From the NCBI GenBank assembly GCA_013389015.1, contig JACAEE010000119.1, positions 1 to 64,000 on the forward strand: DNA of 64,000 bases. The letters run 5' to 3'. Position numbers and translations under genes: made by a program. This document shows positions 28,063 to 37,658 of the stretch, in pieces (positions within the stretch are counted from its first letter, which is position 1; the number at the start of each line of letters is the position of its first letter). The stretch comes from Hydrogenophilaceae bacterium. GTDB lineage: Bacteria > Pseudomonadota > Alphaproteobacteria > Caulobacterales > Aquidulcibacteraceae. The notes below the pieces were generated by a model, which saw only the letters and a program-made list of their open reading frames with translations, was not told the origin of the DNA and did not search any database.

Positions 28063-28875
28063 ATGAGCGAACACCGCGTCACAGTGACCATGAACGCCGG
28101 CGTCGCCGATGTGCGCCTCGTGCGCGCCGACAAGATGAACGCGCTCGACGACGCCATGTTCGCCGCCCTGATCGAGACCGGCGAGCGGCTGAAAGAGGAT
28201 CGCTCCGTCCGCGCCATCGTGCTCTCCGGCGAAGGCCGCGCCTTCTGCGCCGGCCTCGACACGTCGAACTTCGGCAAGATGGCCTCCGGCGAGCCGCGCG
28301 GAAACACCAGCCTGGAGGCCCAGAAGCGCACCCCCGGCGGCGCCAACCGCGCCCAGCACGCGGTGATGGTCTGGCGCGAACAGCCGGCGCCGGTGATCGC
28401 GGCCGTGCATGGCGTCGCCTATGGCGGCGGCTTCCAGCTGACTCTCGGCGCCGACATGCGCTTCGTCACGCCCGACGCGAAGCTCTCCATCTTCGAGATC
28501 AATTGGGGCCTCGTGCCCGACATGGCCGGCATCGCGCTCCTGCGCGGCCTCGTGCGCGACGACTTCGTCCGTGAGCTGACCTATTCCGGCCGCATCTTCA
28601 GCGGCGAGGAAGCGCTCGGGCTAGGGATCGCCACCCGCGTCTGCGCCGACCCGCGCGCCGAAGCGCTGGCGCTCGCCGCCCAGATCGCCGGCAAAAACCC
28701 CCACGCCGTCCGCGGCGCCAAGCGCCTCATCAACGCGATGGCCGATGCGGACCAACACGAGATCCTGAAGCAGGAAACCGCGGAGCAAATCGCCTTGATA
28801 GGCTCCCCCAACCAAGTCGAAGCGGTGATGGCCAATATGCAGAAGCGCACGCCGAACTTCGCCGACGTCGCTTAG
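28063..28875 (+). CDS. Crotonase/enoyl-CoA hydratase family protein
   Basis: 270 residues. The oxyanion-hole segments GEGRAFCAGLD (about 56-66) and HGVAYGGGFQLTLGADMRF (about 117-135) identify the crotonase fold; the latter region carries the second oxyanion glycines. The enzyme probably acts in beta-oxidation or a related acyl-CoA pathway. The start at 28063 is supported by GGAGG seven bases upstream. Family members also include isomerases and dehalogenases, so the exact reaction is unresolved. A palindromic repeat follows the stop. Confidence 0.9.
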   Translation: MSEHRVTVTMNAGVADVRLVRADKMNALDDAMFAALIETGERLKEDRSVRAIVLSGEGRAFCAGLDTSNFGKMASGEPRGNTSLEAQKRTPGGANRAQHAVMVWREQPAPVIAAVHGVAYGGGFQLTLGADMRFVTPDAKLSIFEINWGLVPDMAGIALLRGLVRDDFVRELTYSGRIFSGEEALGLGIATRVCADPRAEALALAAQIAGKNPHAVRGAKRLINAMADADQHEILKQETAEQIALIGSPNQVEAVMANMQKRTPNFADVA

Positions 28876-28886
28876 TAGCTCTCCGC

Positions 28887-28925
28887 CCCTCATTCCGGAC
28901 AGCGCGAAGCGCTGATCCGGAACCC
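28887..28925. repeat. Palindromic repeat, copy 2
   Basis: This copy matches the element at 19599-19640 over CCCTCATTCCGGACAGCGCG and the following AGCGCTGATCCGGAA, with one substitution and a degraded right end (AACCC instead of AATGAGGG). It sits between the convergent enoyl-CoA hydratase and sucB genes, where it could also act as a terminator hairpin for either side. Confidence 0.8.
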
Positions 28926-28965
28926 AGGCCCAAGCGCGCAAGACTACGATCCTCTGGGCTCCTGA

Positions 28966-30156
28966 TCACAAATCGAGCAGCATCCGCTCCGGATCCTCGA
29001 GCCCCTCCTTCACCCGCACCAGGAACGTCACGGCTTCCTTGCCGTCGACGATGCGGTGATCGTAACTGAGCGCAAGATACATCATCGGCCGGATCACCAC
29101 CTGCCCGTTGATCGCCACCGGCCGGTCCTGGATCTTGTGCATGCCGAGAATGCCGGACTGCGGCGCATTGAGGATCGGCGTCGACATCAGCGAGCCGTAC
29201 ACCCCCCCGTTCGAGATCGTGAACGTAGCGCCCTGCAGGTCTTCCAGCTTCAGACGCCCGTCCCTCGCCTTGGCGCCGAGTTCCGCGATCTCTTTCTCGA
29301 TCTCCGCCATCGAGCGCTGGTCGGCGTCGCGCACCACCGGCACGACGAGGCCTTTATCCGTGCCCACCGCGATGCCGATGTCGTAGAAATTCTTGTAGAT
29401 GATGTCCTCGCCGTCGATCTCGGCATTGACGTTCGGCAGATCCTTCAGCGCGGCCACCACAGCCTTCACGAAGAAGCTCATGAAGCCGAGCTTCACGCCG
29501 TGGCGCTGCTCGAACCCGTCCTTGTACTTCGCCCGCGCCGCCATGATCGCCGACATGTCGGCTTCATTGAACGTCGTCAGCATCGCCGCCGTGTTCTGCG
29601 CCTCTTTGAGCCGGCGCGCGATCGTCTGCCTGAGCCGCGTCATCCGCACGCGCTCTTCGCGCGGCCCGATCGGGCGCGGCGCGTGCGCCGGCGTCGGCGC
29701 CTGCGGCCGCGTCACCAGCGCATTGAGCGCATCGAGCTTCGTCACCCGGCCGTCGCGCCCCGTGCCGGCGACGCTGGCCAGATCGACCCCGCGCTCGGCC
29801 GCCACGCGCTGCGCCGAGGGCGCGGCGATCGTCTCGCGGCCTGCGCCATTGCTCGGCTTCGCTGCGGCGGGTGCAGGCTTGGCGCTTTCCTTCGCCGCCG
29901 GCTTGGGCGCGGCCTTGCCGCCGCCTTCGCCCAGTCGCCCGAGCAAGGAGCCGATTTCGACGGTGGCGCCCTCCTGGGCCACGATGTCGGCAAGCACGCC
30001 CGCCGCCGGCGCCGGCACCTCGACGGACACCTTGTCCGTCTCCAGCTCCACCAGCGCCTCGTCTTTGGCTACCGCGTCGCCAGCCTTCTTCAGCCAGCGC
30101 GCGACGGTCGCTTCCGTGATCGATTCGCCGAGCGTCGGGACGACGATGTCGGTCAT
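28966..30156 (-). CDS. sucB: Dihydrolipoyllysine succinyltransferase (2-oxoglutarate dehydrogenase E2)
   Basis: 396 residues. One lipoyl domain with the lipoylated lysine in [11 protein letters not shown] (about 43) is followed by an Ala/Pro/Lys-rich linker and the peripheral-subunit-binding domain ([20 protein letters not shown]). The catalytic core ends in [20 protein letters not shown], with the active-site His and Asp. It transfers succinyl from E1 to CoA in the TCA cycle. The ATG at 30156 is preceded by GAGGAGAG; a GTG three codons upstream is too close to that site. It lies 44 bases after sucA in the same operon. The E3 gene (lpd) is not adjacent. Confidence 0.97.
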   Translation of the reverse strand: MTDIVVPTLGESITEATVARWLKKAGDAVAKDEALVELETDKVSVEVPAPAAGVLADIVAQEGATVEIGSLLGRLGEGGGKAAPKPAAKESAKPAPAAAKPSNGAGRETIAAPSAQRVAAERGVDLASVAGTGRDGRVTKLDALNALVTRPQAPTPAHAPRPIGPREERVRMTRLRQTIARRLKEAQNTAAMLTTFNEADMSAIMAARAKYKDGFEQRHGVKLGFMSFFVKAVVAALKDLPNVNAEIDGEDIIYKNFYDIGIAVGTDKGLVVPVVRDADQRSMAEIEKEIAELGAKARDGRLKLEDLQGATFTISNGGVYGSLMSTPILNAPQSGILGMHKIQDRPVAINGQVVIRPMMYLALSYDHRIVDGKEAVTFLVRVKEGLEDPERMLLDL

Positions 30157-30200
30157 GTTCTTCACTCTCCTCGCGGGCTGTGCGTCAGCATCCGCTCAAA

Positions 30201-33179
30201 TCACGCCAAGGCCTCGTTCACGAACGCTTCGAGTTCCGCCAGATGTTTGCGCATTTGCCCCGCCGCCGTGGAGGCGGTGGCCGGCCGGCCCACATAGCGC
30301 GCGTGTTTGGCGCGGATATGGAGCTTCTCCAGCGTGATCGCCATCCACGGCTCCACGAAGCTCCACCCGCCCATATTCTTGGGCTCCTCCTGGCACCACA
30401 CGATCTCGGCGTTCGCAAACCGCACCAATTCGTGCGTCAACGACTTGATCGGCCACGGATAGAATTGTTCGAGCCGCAGGATGTAGATGTCGTCGATCCC
30501 GCGCTTCTCGCGCTCCTCCAGGAGATCGTAATAGACCTTCCCGGAGCACACGATCACCCGACGGATGTCGCTGTCGCTCTTGAGCTTGGTCGTCGTCAAC
30601 CCGCGGTCCGCCTGCGCGTCGGCGTCGTCCCACAGGACCCGGTGGAAACTCGTCCCCGGCCCCATTTCGCTGAGTTGCGAAACGCAGCGTTTGTGCCGCA
30701 GCAGCGATTTCGGCGTCATCACCACCAGCGGCTTGCGGTAGTCTCGGTGAATCTGCCGGCGCAGCGCGTGGAAATAATTGGCCGGCGTGGTGCAGTTGAC
30801 GACCTGCATATTGTCTTCCGCGCAAAGCTGCAGGAAGCGTTCGAGCCGCGCCGAGGAATGCTCCGGCCCCTGGCCCTCATAGCCGTGCGGCAGGAGCAGC
30901 ACGAGCCCGCTCATCCTGAGCCACTTGCGTTCGCCCGATGAGATGAACTGGTCGATCACCACCTGCGCGCCGTTCACGAAGTCGCCGAACTGCGCCTCCC
31001 ACAGCGTCAGCGTGTTCGGATCGGCGAGCGAATAGCCGTACTCGAAGCCGAGCACGGCCTCCTCGGAGAGCAGCGAATCGATCACCTCGTAGTGCGCTTG
31101 CCCGGCGCGGATATTGTTGAGCGGCGTGTAGCGCTCTTCCGTCTCCTGATCGATGAAGTGCGAGTGCCGCTGCGAGAACGTGCCGCGGCAGGAATCTTGC
31201 CCCGAGAGCCGCACGCCGAAGCCCTCGTCGAGCAGCGCGCCGAACGCCAGATGCTCGGCGAGCGCCCAATCGATCGGCCCGCCATCCTCGATCGCCTTGC
31301 GCCGCTGCTCCACCACGCGCTGCACCGTGCGGTGCATGGCGAAATTCGCCGGGATCGCCGTGATCGCGCGGCCGATTTCCTTGAGCTTGTCGACGCCGAC
31401 TTCCGTCTTGCCCCGCCGGTCGTCATCCTCCGGCAGCCCGAAGCCCGACCATGCCCCGTCGAGCCAATCGGCCTTGTTCGGCTTGTAATCCTTGCCGGCT
31501 TCGAACTCGGCGTCGAGAAAGGCCTCGAATTCCCTCACCCAGCCATCGACGTCGCCCCGGCTCACCACGCCTTCCTCGATCAGACGGTCCGTATACAGAC
31601 TGAGCGTCGTCGGATGCTCCTTGATGCGCCTGTACATCAAGGGCTGCGTCATCGTCGGATCGTCGCCCTCGTTGTGCCCGAAGCGGCGATAGCAGAACAT
31701 GTCGATGACGACGTCCTTGCCGAAGGCCTGGCGATACTCGGTCGCCACTTTCGCGGCGAAGACCACCGCCTCGGGGTCGTCCCCGTTCACGTGGAAGATC
31801 GGCGCCTGCACCATGAGCGCAGTGTCGCTCGGATACGGCGAGGAGCGCGAGAACCGCGGCGCCGTCGTGAACCCGATCTGGTTGTTGACGATGAAGTGCA
31901 CGGTCCCGCCCGTGCGGTAGCCGCGCAGGCCCGAGAGCGCGAAGCACTCCGCCACCACGCCCTGGCCCGCAAACGCCGCATCGCCATGGATGAGCAGCGG
32001 CAGCACCCGCGAGCGCAGCTTCAGGAGCTCTTCGTCGGTTTCGCGCCACGTCTGCCGTTCGGCCTGCTTGGCCCGCGCCTTGCCGAGCACGACCGGATTG
32101 ACGATTTCAAGGTGGGAGGGATTTGCGGTCAGCGAGAGGTGCACGGTGTTGCCGTCGAACGCCCGGTCGCTCGATGCGCCCATGTGATATTTGACGTCGC
32201 CCGACCCCAGCACGTCTTCCGGCGTCGCCGAGCCGCCGCCGAACTCGTGGAAGATCACCCGGTACGGCTTGCCCATCACCGCGGCGAGCACATTGAGCCG
32301 CCCGCGGTGCGGCATGCCGATGACGATGTCCTCCACGCCCATCGCGCCGCCGCGCTTGATGATCTGTTCGAGCGCCGGGATCATCGCTTCGCCGCCGTCG
32401 AGCCCGAAGCGCTTCGTGCCCGGATAGCGCTTGTGCAGGAACTTCTCGTAGACTTCGGCCTCGACGAGCTTCTTCAGGATCGCGGCCTTGCCTTCGGGCG
32501 TGAACGCGATCTGTTTGTGCGGCCCTTCGATGCGCTCCTGGATCCAGCTTTTTTCCACCGGATCGGTGATGTGCATGAACTCGACGCCGAACGTCCCGCA
32601 ATAGGTGCGCTTCAGGATCTCCAGCATTTGCGGGATGGTGGCGTTGTCCATCCCAAGCACGCCGTCGATGAATATCTCACGTTCGAAATCGCCGGGCCCG
32701 AACCCGTAGGACGCCGGATCGAGCTCCGCCGGGATCGCATCGCGCGTTTCGATCCCGAGCGGATCGAGATTGGCCGCGAGGTGCCCGCGGGTGCGGTAGG
32801 CGCGGATCATCATCAGCGCCCGCACGCTGTCGCGCGCCGCCGATTGCACGTCGACGATCGAGGCCTGCGGCAGCCGCGCCCGCGCCTTGCGCGCCGCCTG
32901 CGCCTCGACCACCGGCCAATTGCCGTCCAGGAGCGCCGTCGCCTCCGTGGCGCCGGCCTTCAGGTCGGGACGCGACCAGGAGGGCCCCGCGACAGCATGG
33001 CGCACATCGTCGGGATGGTCGCCCAGCGCATTGAAGAACGCGCGCCACGAGGGATCCACCGACTGCGGATCCGCGAGATAGCGCGCGTGCATCTCCTCCA
33101 CGTACAACGCATTGGCGCCGTAGAGAAAACTGGTTTCGAGCAGCGCCGCATTGGGCGCCCGCCGGACATCGTCCGCCAT
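30201..33179 (-). CDS. sucA: 2-oxoglutarate dehydrogenase E1 component
   Basis: 992 residues, the standard length for the thiamin-diphosphate-dependent E1 that decarboxylates 2-oxoglutarate. Recognisable segments are FLYGANALYVEEMHARYLAD at the N-terminus (E2-binding end), GMPHRGRLNVLAAVMGKPYR, HGDAAFAGQGVVAE, NNQIGFTT, the ThDP-binding RRFGHNEGDDPTMTQPLMYR and the C-terminal EEPKNMGGWSFVEPW. It lies between sucD (172 bases upstream, with a hairpin in the gap) and sucB. The product relies on TPP, the cofactor whose synthesis gene thiC is also in this window. Confidence 0.98.
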   Translation of the reverse strand: MADDVRRAPNAALLETSFLYGANALYVEEMHARYLADPQSVDPSWRAFFNALGDHPDDVRHAVAGPSWSRPDLKAGATEATALLDGNWPVVEAQAARKARARLPQASIVDVQSAARDSVRALMMIRAYRTRGHLAANLDPLGIETRDAIPAELDPASYGFGPGDFEREIFIDGVLGMDNATIPQMLEILKRTYCGTFGVEFMHITDPVEKSWIQERIEGPHKQIAFTPEGKAAILKKLVEAEVYEKFLHKRYPGTKRFGLDGGEAMIPALEQIIKRGGAMGVEDIVIGMPHRGRLNVLAAVMGKPYRVIFHEFGGGSATPEDVLGSGDVKYHMGASSDRAFDGNTVHLSLTANPSHLEIVNPVVLGKARAKQAERQTWRETDEELLKLRSRVLPLLIHGDAAFAGQGVVAECFALSGLRGYRTGGTVHFIVNNQIGFTTAPRFSRSSPYPSDTALMVQAPIFHVNGDDPEAVVFAAKVATEYRQAFGKDVVIDMFCYRRFGHNEGDDPTMTQPLMYRRIKEHPTTLSLYTDRLIEEGVVSRGDVDGWVREFEAFLDAEFEAGKDYKPNKADWLDGAWSGFGLPEDDDRRGKTEVGVDKLKEIGRAITAIPANFAMHRTVQRVVEQRRKAIEDGGPIDWALAEHLAFGALLDEGFGVRLSGQDSCRGTFSQRHSHFIDQETEERYTPLNNIRAGQAHYEVIDSLLSEEAVLGFEYGYSLADPNTLTLWEAQFGDFVNGAQVVIDQFISSGERKWLRMSGLVLLLPHGYEGQGPEHSSARLERFLQLCAEDNMQVVNCTTPANYFHALRRQIHRDYRKPLVVMTPKSLLRHKRCVSQLSEMGPGTSFHRVLWDDADAQADRGLTTTKLKSDSDIRRVIVCSGKVYYDLLEEREKRGIDDIYILRLEQFYPWPIKSLTHELVRFANAEIVWCQEEPKNMGGWSFVEPWMAITLEKLHIRAKHARYVGRPATASTAAGQMRKHLAELEAFVNEALA

Positions 33180-33244
33180 GATCCATCCTTGCGCCGCAGT
33201 GATCTGCGCGGCGCCGATCGCTCATATGGTGAGGAAAGCCAGAG

Positions 33245-33264
33245 CGCGCCCCTTTTAGGGCGCG
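33245..33264 (-). terminator. Stem-loop between sucD and sucA
   Basis: CGCGCCC and GGGCGCG arms enclose a short loop containing TTTTA, 66 bases upstream of the sucA start. There is no strong U-run after it in the sucD-to-sucA direction. It may be an attenuator or an RNA-processing/stability element that sets the sucD:sucA ratio rather than a full terminator. Confidence 0.4.
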
Positions 33265-33351
33265 TCGCGGCGCGCGCAAAGGCCGCGAACCGCGCCCAAG
33301 CGATGCATTTTCGCCGGCGCCCCCGCAAGCGGCGGCGAGGCCCTTCCTGCT

Positions 33352-34236
33352 TCAGCCCGCGAGCAATTCCTTCATCGCCCGCCCCATGGCGGCGGGGTGC
33401 GGCGCGATCTTGATCCCGGCGGCCTCCATGGCGGCGATCTTGGAGCCGGCGTCGCCCTTGCCGCCCGAGATGATGGCGCCGGCGTGGCCCATCCGCCGCC
33501 CCGGCGGCGCCGTGCGCCCGGCGATGAACCCCACGACCGGCTTCTTGCGCCCCCGCTTGGCCTCGTCGGCCAGGAACTGCGCGGCGTCCTCCTCGGCGGA
33601 GCCGCCGATTTCGCCGATCATGATGATCGCCTTCGTCTCGTCGTCGGCGAGAAAAAGCTCAAGCATTGGAATGAATTCCGTGCCCTTGACCGGATCGCCG
33701 CCGATCCCGACGGCGGTGCTCTGCCCCAGTCCTTCCTGGGTCGTTTGAAAGACGGCCTCGTAGGTCAGCGTTCCTGATCGCGAAAGCACCCCGATCGCCC
33801 CCTTGGCGAAGATATTGCCGGGCATGATTCCGATCTTGCAGGCGCCGGGCGTGAGCACGCCCGGGCAGTTCGGCCCGATCAGTCGCGACTTTGACTTTTC
33901 CAGCTTGGCTTTCACCCGCACCATGTCGAGCACGGGGATGCCTTCGGTGATGCACACGATGAGCGGGATCTCCGCGTCGATCGCCTCTTCGATCGCGGCG
34001 GCGGCGCCGGGCGGGGGGACATAGATCACCGTCGCGTCAGCGCCAACCTTCGCCTTCGCTTCGGCCACGCTGTTGAACACCGGCAAGCCGAGATGCGTCT
34101 GCCCGCCTTTCCCTGGCGACACCCCGCCGGTCATCCGCGTGCCGTAGGCGATCGCCTGCTCGGAGTGGAACGTGCCGTTCTTCCCCGTGAAGCCCTGGCA
34201 GATGACGCGAGTCTCAGCATTGATCAGAATGGACAT
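33352..34236 (-). CDS. sucD: Succinyl-CoA ligase alpha subunit
   Basis: 294 residues. The CoA-binding Rossmann domain begins [40 protein letters not shown] follows, and the phosphorylated histidine is in [13 protein letters not shown]. It forms the catalytic alpha subunit with SucC, interconverting succinyl-CoA and succinate with nucleotide phosphorylation. In most alphaproteobacteria it is the direct neighbour of sucC. Here the two are separated by about 3.9 kb carrying genes on both strands, so it needs its own promoter, presumably in 34237-34383. Confidence 0.97.
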   Translation of the reverse strand: MSILINAETRVICQGFTGKNGTFHSEQAIAYGTRMTGGVSPGKGGQTHLGLPVFNSVAEAKAKVGADATVIYVPPPGAAAAIEEAIDAEIPLIVCITEGIPVLDMVRVKAKLEKSKSRLIGPNCPGVLTPGACKIGIMPGNIFAKGAIGVLSRSGTLTYEAVFQTTQEGLGQSTAVGIGGDPVKGTEFIPMLELFLADDETKAIIMIGEIGGSAEEDAAQFLADEAKRGRKKPVVGFIAGRTAPPGRRMGHAGAIISGGKGDAGSKIAAMEAAGIKIAPHPAAMGRAMKELLAG

Positions 34237-34383
34237 TGCAGTGCCGGCGGCCCCTCTTACCCTCCGCATGCGCGGCGCCCGGGCGTGGTAGCGGGCATTC
34301 TCGCGAACTGCAAACCCGGTCTGGGCTTGTTTTTGCGATGAACCCGGCGTTGAACGAGCTCACGGTCTGAGGGAGGCGCGAGC

Positions 34384-35052
34384 ATGCGGCGGAGCACGGC
34401 GGCGCTGGCGGCGGTTCTCATTCTCGCCGCCTGCACGACGACGCAATCGCACACGTTCACCGCCGGCTTCGAGCGGCCGGCGCCGGGCGCTACGATCCTC
34501 GTCATCGAACCGGATATCGAGCTGGCGGTGCTGACCGCGGCCGGGCTTCCTGAACCGCGCGAGGATTGGACCCAATCGGCGCGCGCCAATGTCGCTGAAG
34601 CGATCGCGGCGCAGCTCGGCGAGCGCGGCCGTCCTGTCCGCGCTTACGCGCCCGGGCACAGCGGCCGCGAGGGCCAACTCATCCGCCTGCACGAGGCCGT
34701 CGGCAATTCGATCCTCCTCTTCAATTACGGCTACATCGCCTTGCCCACGAAGGAGGAGAATTTCGACTGGACCTTGGGGCCCGGCGCGCGAGAGATCGCC
34801 GCGGCGCAGGGCGCCCGCTACGCGCTCATCACCCACGCGCGCGGCCACTACGCCTCGACCGGCCGCGTGGTGATGGCGCTTCTGTTCGGCGGCCCCGTCG
34901 GCGGTCAGCAGATTTTCGCATCCTTGGTGGACCTCCATTCTGGCGACATCATTTGGTTCAACGTCGCCACCACCGGCCCGAACGCGGACATGCGCCAAGA
35001 AGAGGGCGCTGAGGCGCTCGTGCGCGCCCTCCTGAACGATGCGCCGCTATGA
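34384..35052 (+). CDS. Lipoprotein of unknown function
   Basis: 222 residues with a lipoprotein signal peptide: Arg-Arg, a hydrophobic core, and the lipobox LAAC with Cys18. The mature part begins TTTQSHTFTAGFERPAPGAT and contains an alternating helix/strand pattern that I cannot assign; GRVVMALLFGGPVGGQ and DLHSGDIIWFN are reminiscent of envelope lipoproteins that assemble into rings or trans-envelope complexes. GGGAGG precedes the ATG at good spacing. It overlaps the M48 peptidase gene by ATGA, forming the first gene of a three-gene envelope operon. Confidence 0.8.
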   Translation: MRRSTAALAAVLILAACTTTQSHTFTAGFERPAPGATILVIEPDIELAVLTAAGLPEPREDWTQSARANVAEAIAAQLGERGRPVRAYAPGHSGREGQLIRLHEAVGNSILLFNYGYIALPTKEENFDWTLGPGAREIAAAQGARYALITHARGHYASTGRVVMALLFGGPVGGQQIFASLVDLHSGDIIWFNVATTGPNADMRQEEGAEALVRALLNDAPL

Positions 35053-36359
35053 AGCGAAGCTTCCTGCGCGGCGCGATCTCCGTTTTTTCCGCGGCGGCGC
35101 TCATAGCGGCGCCGGCGGCCAGCGTCGCGCAGCAATCCGCGCCTCTTGCGCCGCCCGCGGCGACGGCGGCTGATCCCCCGCCGCGCCCCGCCCCCGCCCG
35201 CGCACGCCCTGATCCGTCTACGGACGAAGGCGGCATCTGGGGCGTCGCCGACCGTGCGGAAGAAGACGCCCGCCGCTCCGCCGAACGCATCAGCGATCCC
35301 GGGCTCAACGCCTATGTCGCATCCATCGCCTGCCGGGTTGCGGCTGAGTTCTGCGGCGACGTGCGCATCTATCTGATGCAGCGTCCGTTCTACAACGCCA
35401 GCATGGCGCCCAACGGCTACATGGAGGTGTGGTCGGGCCTGATGCTGCGCGTCGAGGACGAGGCGCAGCTGGCCTTTGTGCTCGGCCATGAGATCGCCCA
35501 CTATGACGCGCGCCACTCGCTTGAGACCTTGCGCGCCATGCGCGGTCGATCGAACGCCGCCCTCGCCGCCTCGGTCGCGATCGCCGTCATCGGCGCGGCC
35601 GCCGCCGCCAATAGTCCGAACTCGGCGCAATCGATCATGAACGCCGCCGGCGGACTTATCGACATCGCCTATCTCGGCGCGCTCGCCTCGCTTTTCGGCT
35701 ATTCGCGCGAGAATGAGACCGAGGCCGACGCCGAAGGCTTTCGCCGCATCGCCGCCGCCGGCTACGACCCCGCCGCGCCGGCCCGGCAATGGCGCCTGCG
35801 CATCGACGAGGTCGCCGCCTCCGATTTCGAGCGCACGCGCCGCGAGGAGGCCCGCGCCGGCGTCTTCAACACGCACCCGCTGAACCGCGACCGCGTCCAG
35901 GCCTTGGAGGCGCTGGCGCTACGCGCCGCCGCTGTCGGCGAAACCGGCCGCGCGCGCTATCGCGCGGCGATCCGCCCCTTCCTCGACCCCTGGCTGCGCG
36001 ATGAGCTGCGTCGCCGCGACTACGGCCAGACGCTGTTCCTCATCGAGCGCCTCGCAAGCGCTGAGGAGGACCTCGGCGTGCTGCTCTTCTACCGTGGCGA
36101 GGCCCACCGCCTCCGCCGCGGCGAAGGCGATCTCGCGCACGCGCGCGCGGCCTACGAAAGCGCGATTCAGCATCCTGATGCGCCGCCGCTCGCTTGGCGC
36201 CAGCTCGGCGAGATTTACGAGCGCGAGCGGCGCGCCGCGGAGGCCGCCGCGCTCTTTCGCGCCTATCTCGATCGAGCCCCCGCTGCGAGCGATCGGCTTC
36301 TGATCGAACGCCGGATCGCGGCGCTTGAAGCCCAGGCGCCGCCAGGAGGAACGCCATGA
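35049..36359 (+). CDS. M48-family metallopeptidase
   Basis: 436 residues with a signal peptide (about 1-27) and a Pro/Ala-rich linker. The zinc motif is HEIAH in LAFVLGHEIAHYDARH (about 137-152), and the third ligand lies in ENETEADAEGF (about 220). The C-terminal third (about 300-425) looks like tetratricopeptide-type helices (GDLAHARAAYESAIQ, WRQLGEIYERERRAAEAAAL). This layout resembles BepA/YfgC-like periplasmic proteases that assist outer-membrane assembly. It overlaps lipoprotein genes on both sides by ATGA. Confidence 0.9.
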   Translation: MKRSFLRGAISVFSAAALIAAPAASVAQQSAPLAPPAATAADPPPRPAPARARPDPSTDEGGIWGVADRAEEDARRSAERISDPGLNAYVASIACRVAAEFCGDVRIYLMQRPFYNASMAPNGYMEVWSGLMLRVEDEAQLAFVLGHEIAHYDARHSLETLRAMRGRSNAALAASVAIAVIGAAAAANSPNSAQSIMNAAGGLIDIAYLGALASLFGYSRENETEADAEGFRRIAAAGYDPAAPARQWRLRIDEVAASDFERTRREEARAGVFNTHPLNRDRVQALEALALRAAAVGETGRARYRAAIRPFLDPWLRDELRRRDYGQTLFLIERLASAEEDLGVLLFYRGEAHRLRRGEGDLAHARAAYESAIQHPDAPPLAWRQLGEIYERERRAAEAAALFRAYLDRAPAASDRLLIERRIAALEAQAPPGGTP

Positions 36360-36922
36360 TCAAGGCCCTCGCCGCCGCCCTCGCCCTCTCCGCCTGCGCC
36401 GCCGTCGCCGCCGTCGAGGGCCCCTACAGCGCCGCCGGCGCCTACACGGTGACGCTCGATCGTCAGTGGTCGGACATTTCCGCCGTCATGACCCAGCGCC
36501 CGCGCAATGTGCGCCTGCTCTCCGTGGACGGCCCGCTCCTCAACCGGCTCTATATCGCAAGCGCGATCGAGCCAGGCCAGTTCCTGGTCAAGCCGGCGCG
36601 GCGCGAGGCGCCGACGCCGATCTTCCGCGCCGACATGAGCGAGACCGAACTCGTCGAGTTCGTGATCGATAGCGTCGCTGCGCTCGGCTATCTGCGCCCC
36701 GAATCTCGGAACCTCCGCCCCGATCTGTTCGGCGGCCGCGAGGCGGTGCGATTCGAGATCGAGGCGCAAACGCCCGAAGGCCTCGCCTTCAGCGGGACCG
36801 CGCTGCTTGCGCGCGCCGGCGACCGCCTCCACCTCATTCTCTATCTCGCGCCGACCGAGCACTATTATGCGCGCCTGCTGCCGCACGTGGAGCAGGTGTT
36901 CGCGAGCGTGCGCTTCCAGTGA
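36356..36922 (+). CDS. Putative lipoprotein
   Basis: 188 residues starting with a short hydrophobic signal and a lipobox-like ALSAC (Cys14). The mature region has DRQWSDISAVM and ends in a helix with HYYARLLPHVEQVFASVRF, a pattern seen in small secreted proteins that resemble PsbP/MOG1-like folds. No family can be named firmly. It overlaps the M48 peptidase gene by ATGA, so it is the last gene of the lipoprotein-protease-lipoprotein operon. It abuts the convergent gene at 36923 with no gap. Confidence 0.7.
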   Translation: MIKALAAALALSACAAVAAVEGPYSAAGAYTVTLDRQWSDISAVMTQRPRNVRLLSVDGPLLNRLYIASAIEPGQFLVKPARREAPTPIFRADMSETELVEFVIDSVAALGYLRPESRNLRPDLFGGREAVRFEIEAQTPEGLAFSGTALLARAGDRLHLILYLAPTEHYYARLLPHVEQVFASVRFQ

Positions 36923-37561
36923 TCACTCCGTCGGCGCGGGCGCCGTGCTGGGCGTCGCCACGATGCTGAGGATCATGCCCGCGACCGTGTCCGGCGCCGC
37001 GCCGTCCTGCCGCTGCAGATACATGTGCCGGAAGACGGCCACGCCCGGCATCGAGGGCGGGTTGGTCCAGACCTGCGAAATGAAGCGGTTCGGCTGCTCG
37101 CGCCAATCGTCCGCCGCGACCCCCACCCATTCGCGCACCAGCGCGCCGGGCACGGTCTGCGGCGCATCGAATGCATAGAACGCGCAGCCGATCACCTCTT
37201 GCCCGCGATTGTCATAGTTCGAGAGCGCCAGAAAGCCGCGCTCCCCGCCGACGATCTCCCGCGAGAACAGCCGGATCGCGCGGATCGTCATCCCTTGCGC
37301 CGCAAAGCTGCGCGCCTGCGCCATCACCCGCGTCAACTCCGGGCGATCGCCGACCTCCGCCTCCGCCCAGCCCTGCGCCTGGGCCGCCGCCTCGAGCGTC
37401 GCGTAGCTTGCGCGCGCCTCGACGCAGACGTCTTGAAACGCCGTGAACCGCGGTTCCGGCGCCGGCGCCGCCCCGCTGTCCTGCGAGTAAGCCGGCGCCG
37501 CGGCCAGCGCCGCCGCGACAAGCCCCGCCCACACGCCTCGCACGCCTTTCTGTCCCGTCAT
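36923..37561 (-). CDS. Secreted protein of unknown function
   Basis: 212 residues from the ATG at 37561 (an in-frame upstream start at 37597 lacks a ribosome-binding site). The signal peptide ends about APAYSQ. The mature part opens PRFTAFQDVCVEARASYATL and contains two further hydrophobic/aromatic strands (REIVGGERGFLALSNYDNRG, VIGCAFYAFDAP), with a pair of cysteines that could form a disulfide. I do not recognise the family. It is transcribed toward the lipoprotein operon and is divergent from the UrcA gene. Confidence 0.7.
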   Translation of the reverse strand: MTGQKGVRGVWAGLVAAALAAAPAYSQDSGAAPAPEPRFTAFQDVCVEARASYATLEAAAQAQGWAEAEVGDRPELTRVMAQARSFAAQGMTIRAIRLFSREIVGGERGFLALSNYDNRGQEVIGCAFYAFDAPQTVPGALVREWVGVAADDWREQPNRFISQVWTNPPSMPGVAVFRHMYLQRQDGAAPDTVAGMILSIVATPSTAPAPTE

Positions 37562-37658
37562 CCCAACCCAAAGAGCGGCTGCAGCGCCGTCGCGCAAGCC
37601 CGTACGGCGCCCCTAGCCCCGCCTCAGCCTCCGAACTTTTCCACAACCACCGCGCGTA

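Noticed and set aside
31092-33413. Long plus-strand open frame (773 codons)
   Set aside because: Antisense to sucA, whose 992 residues match the family throughout; composition is that of a shadow frame.
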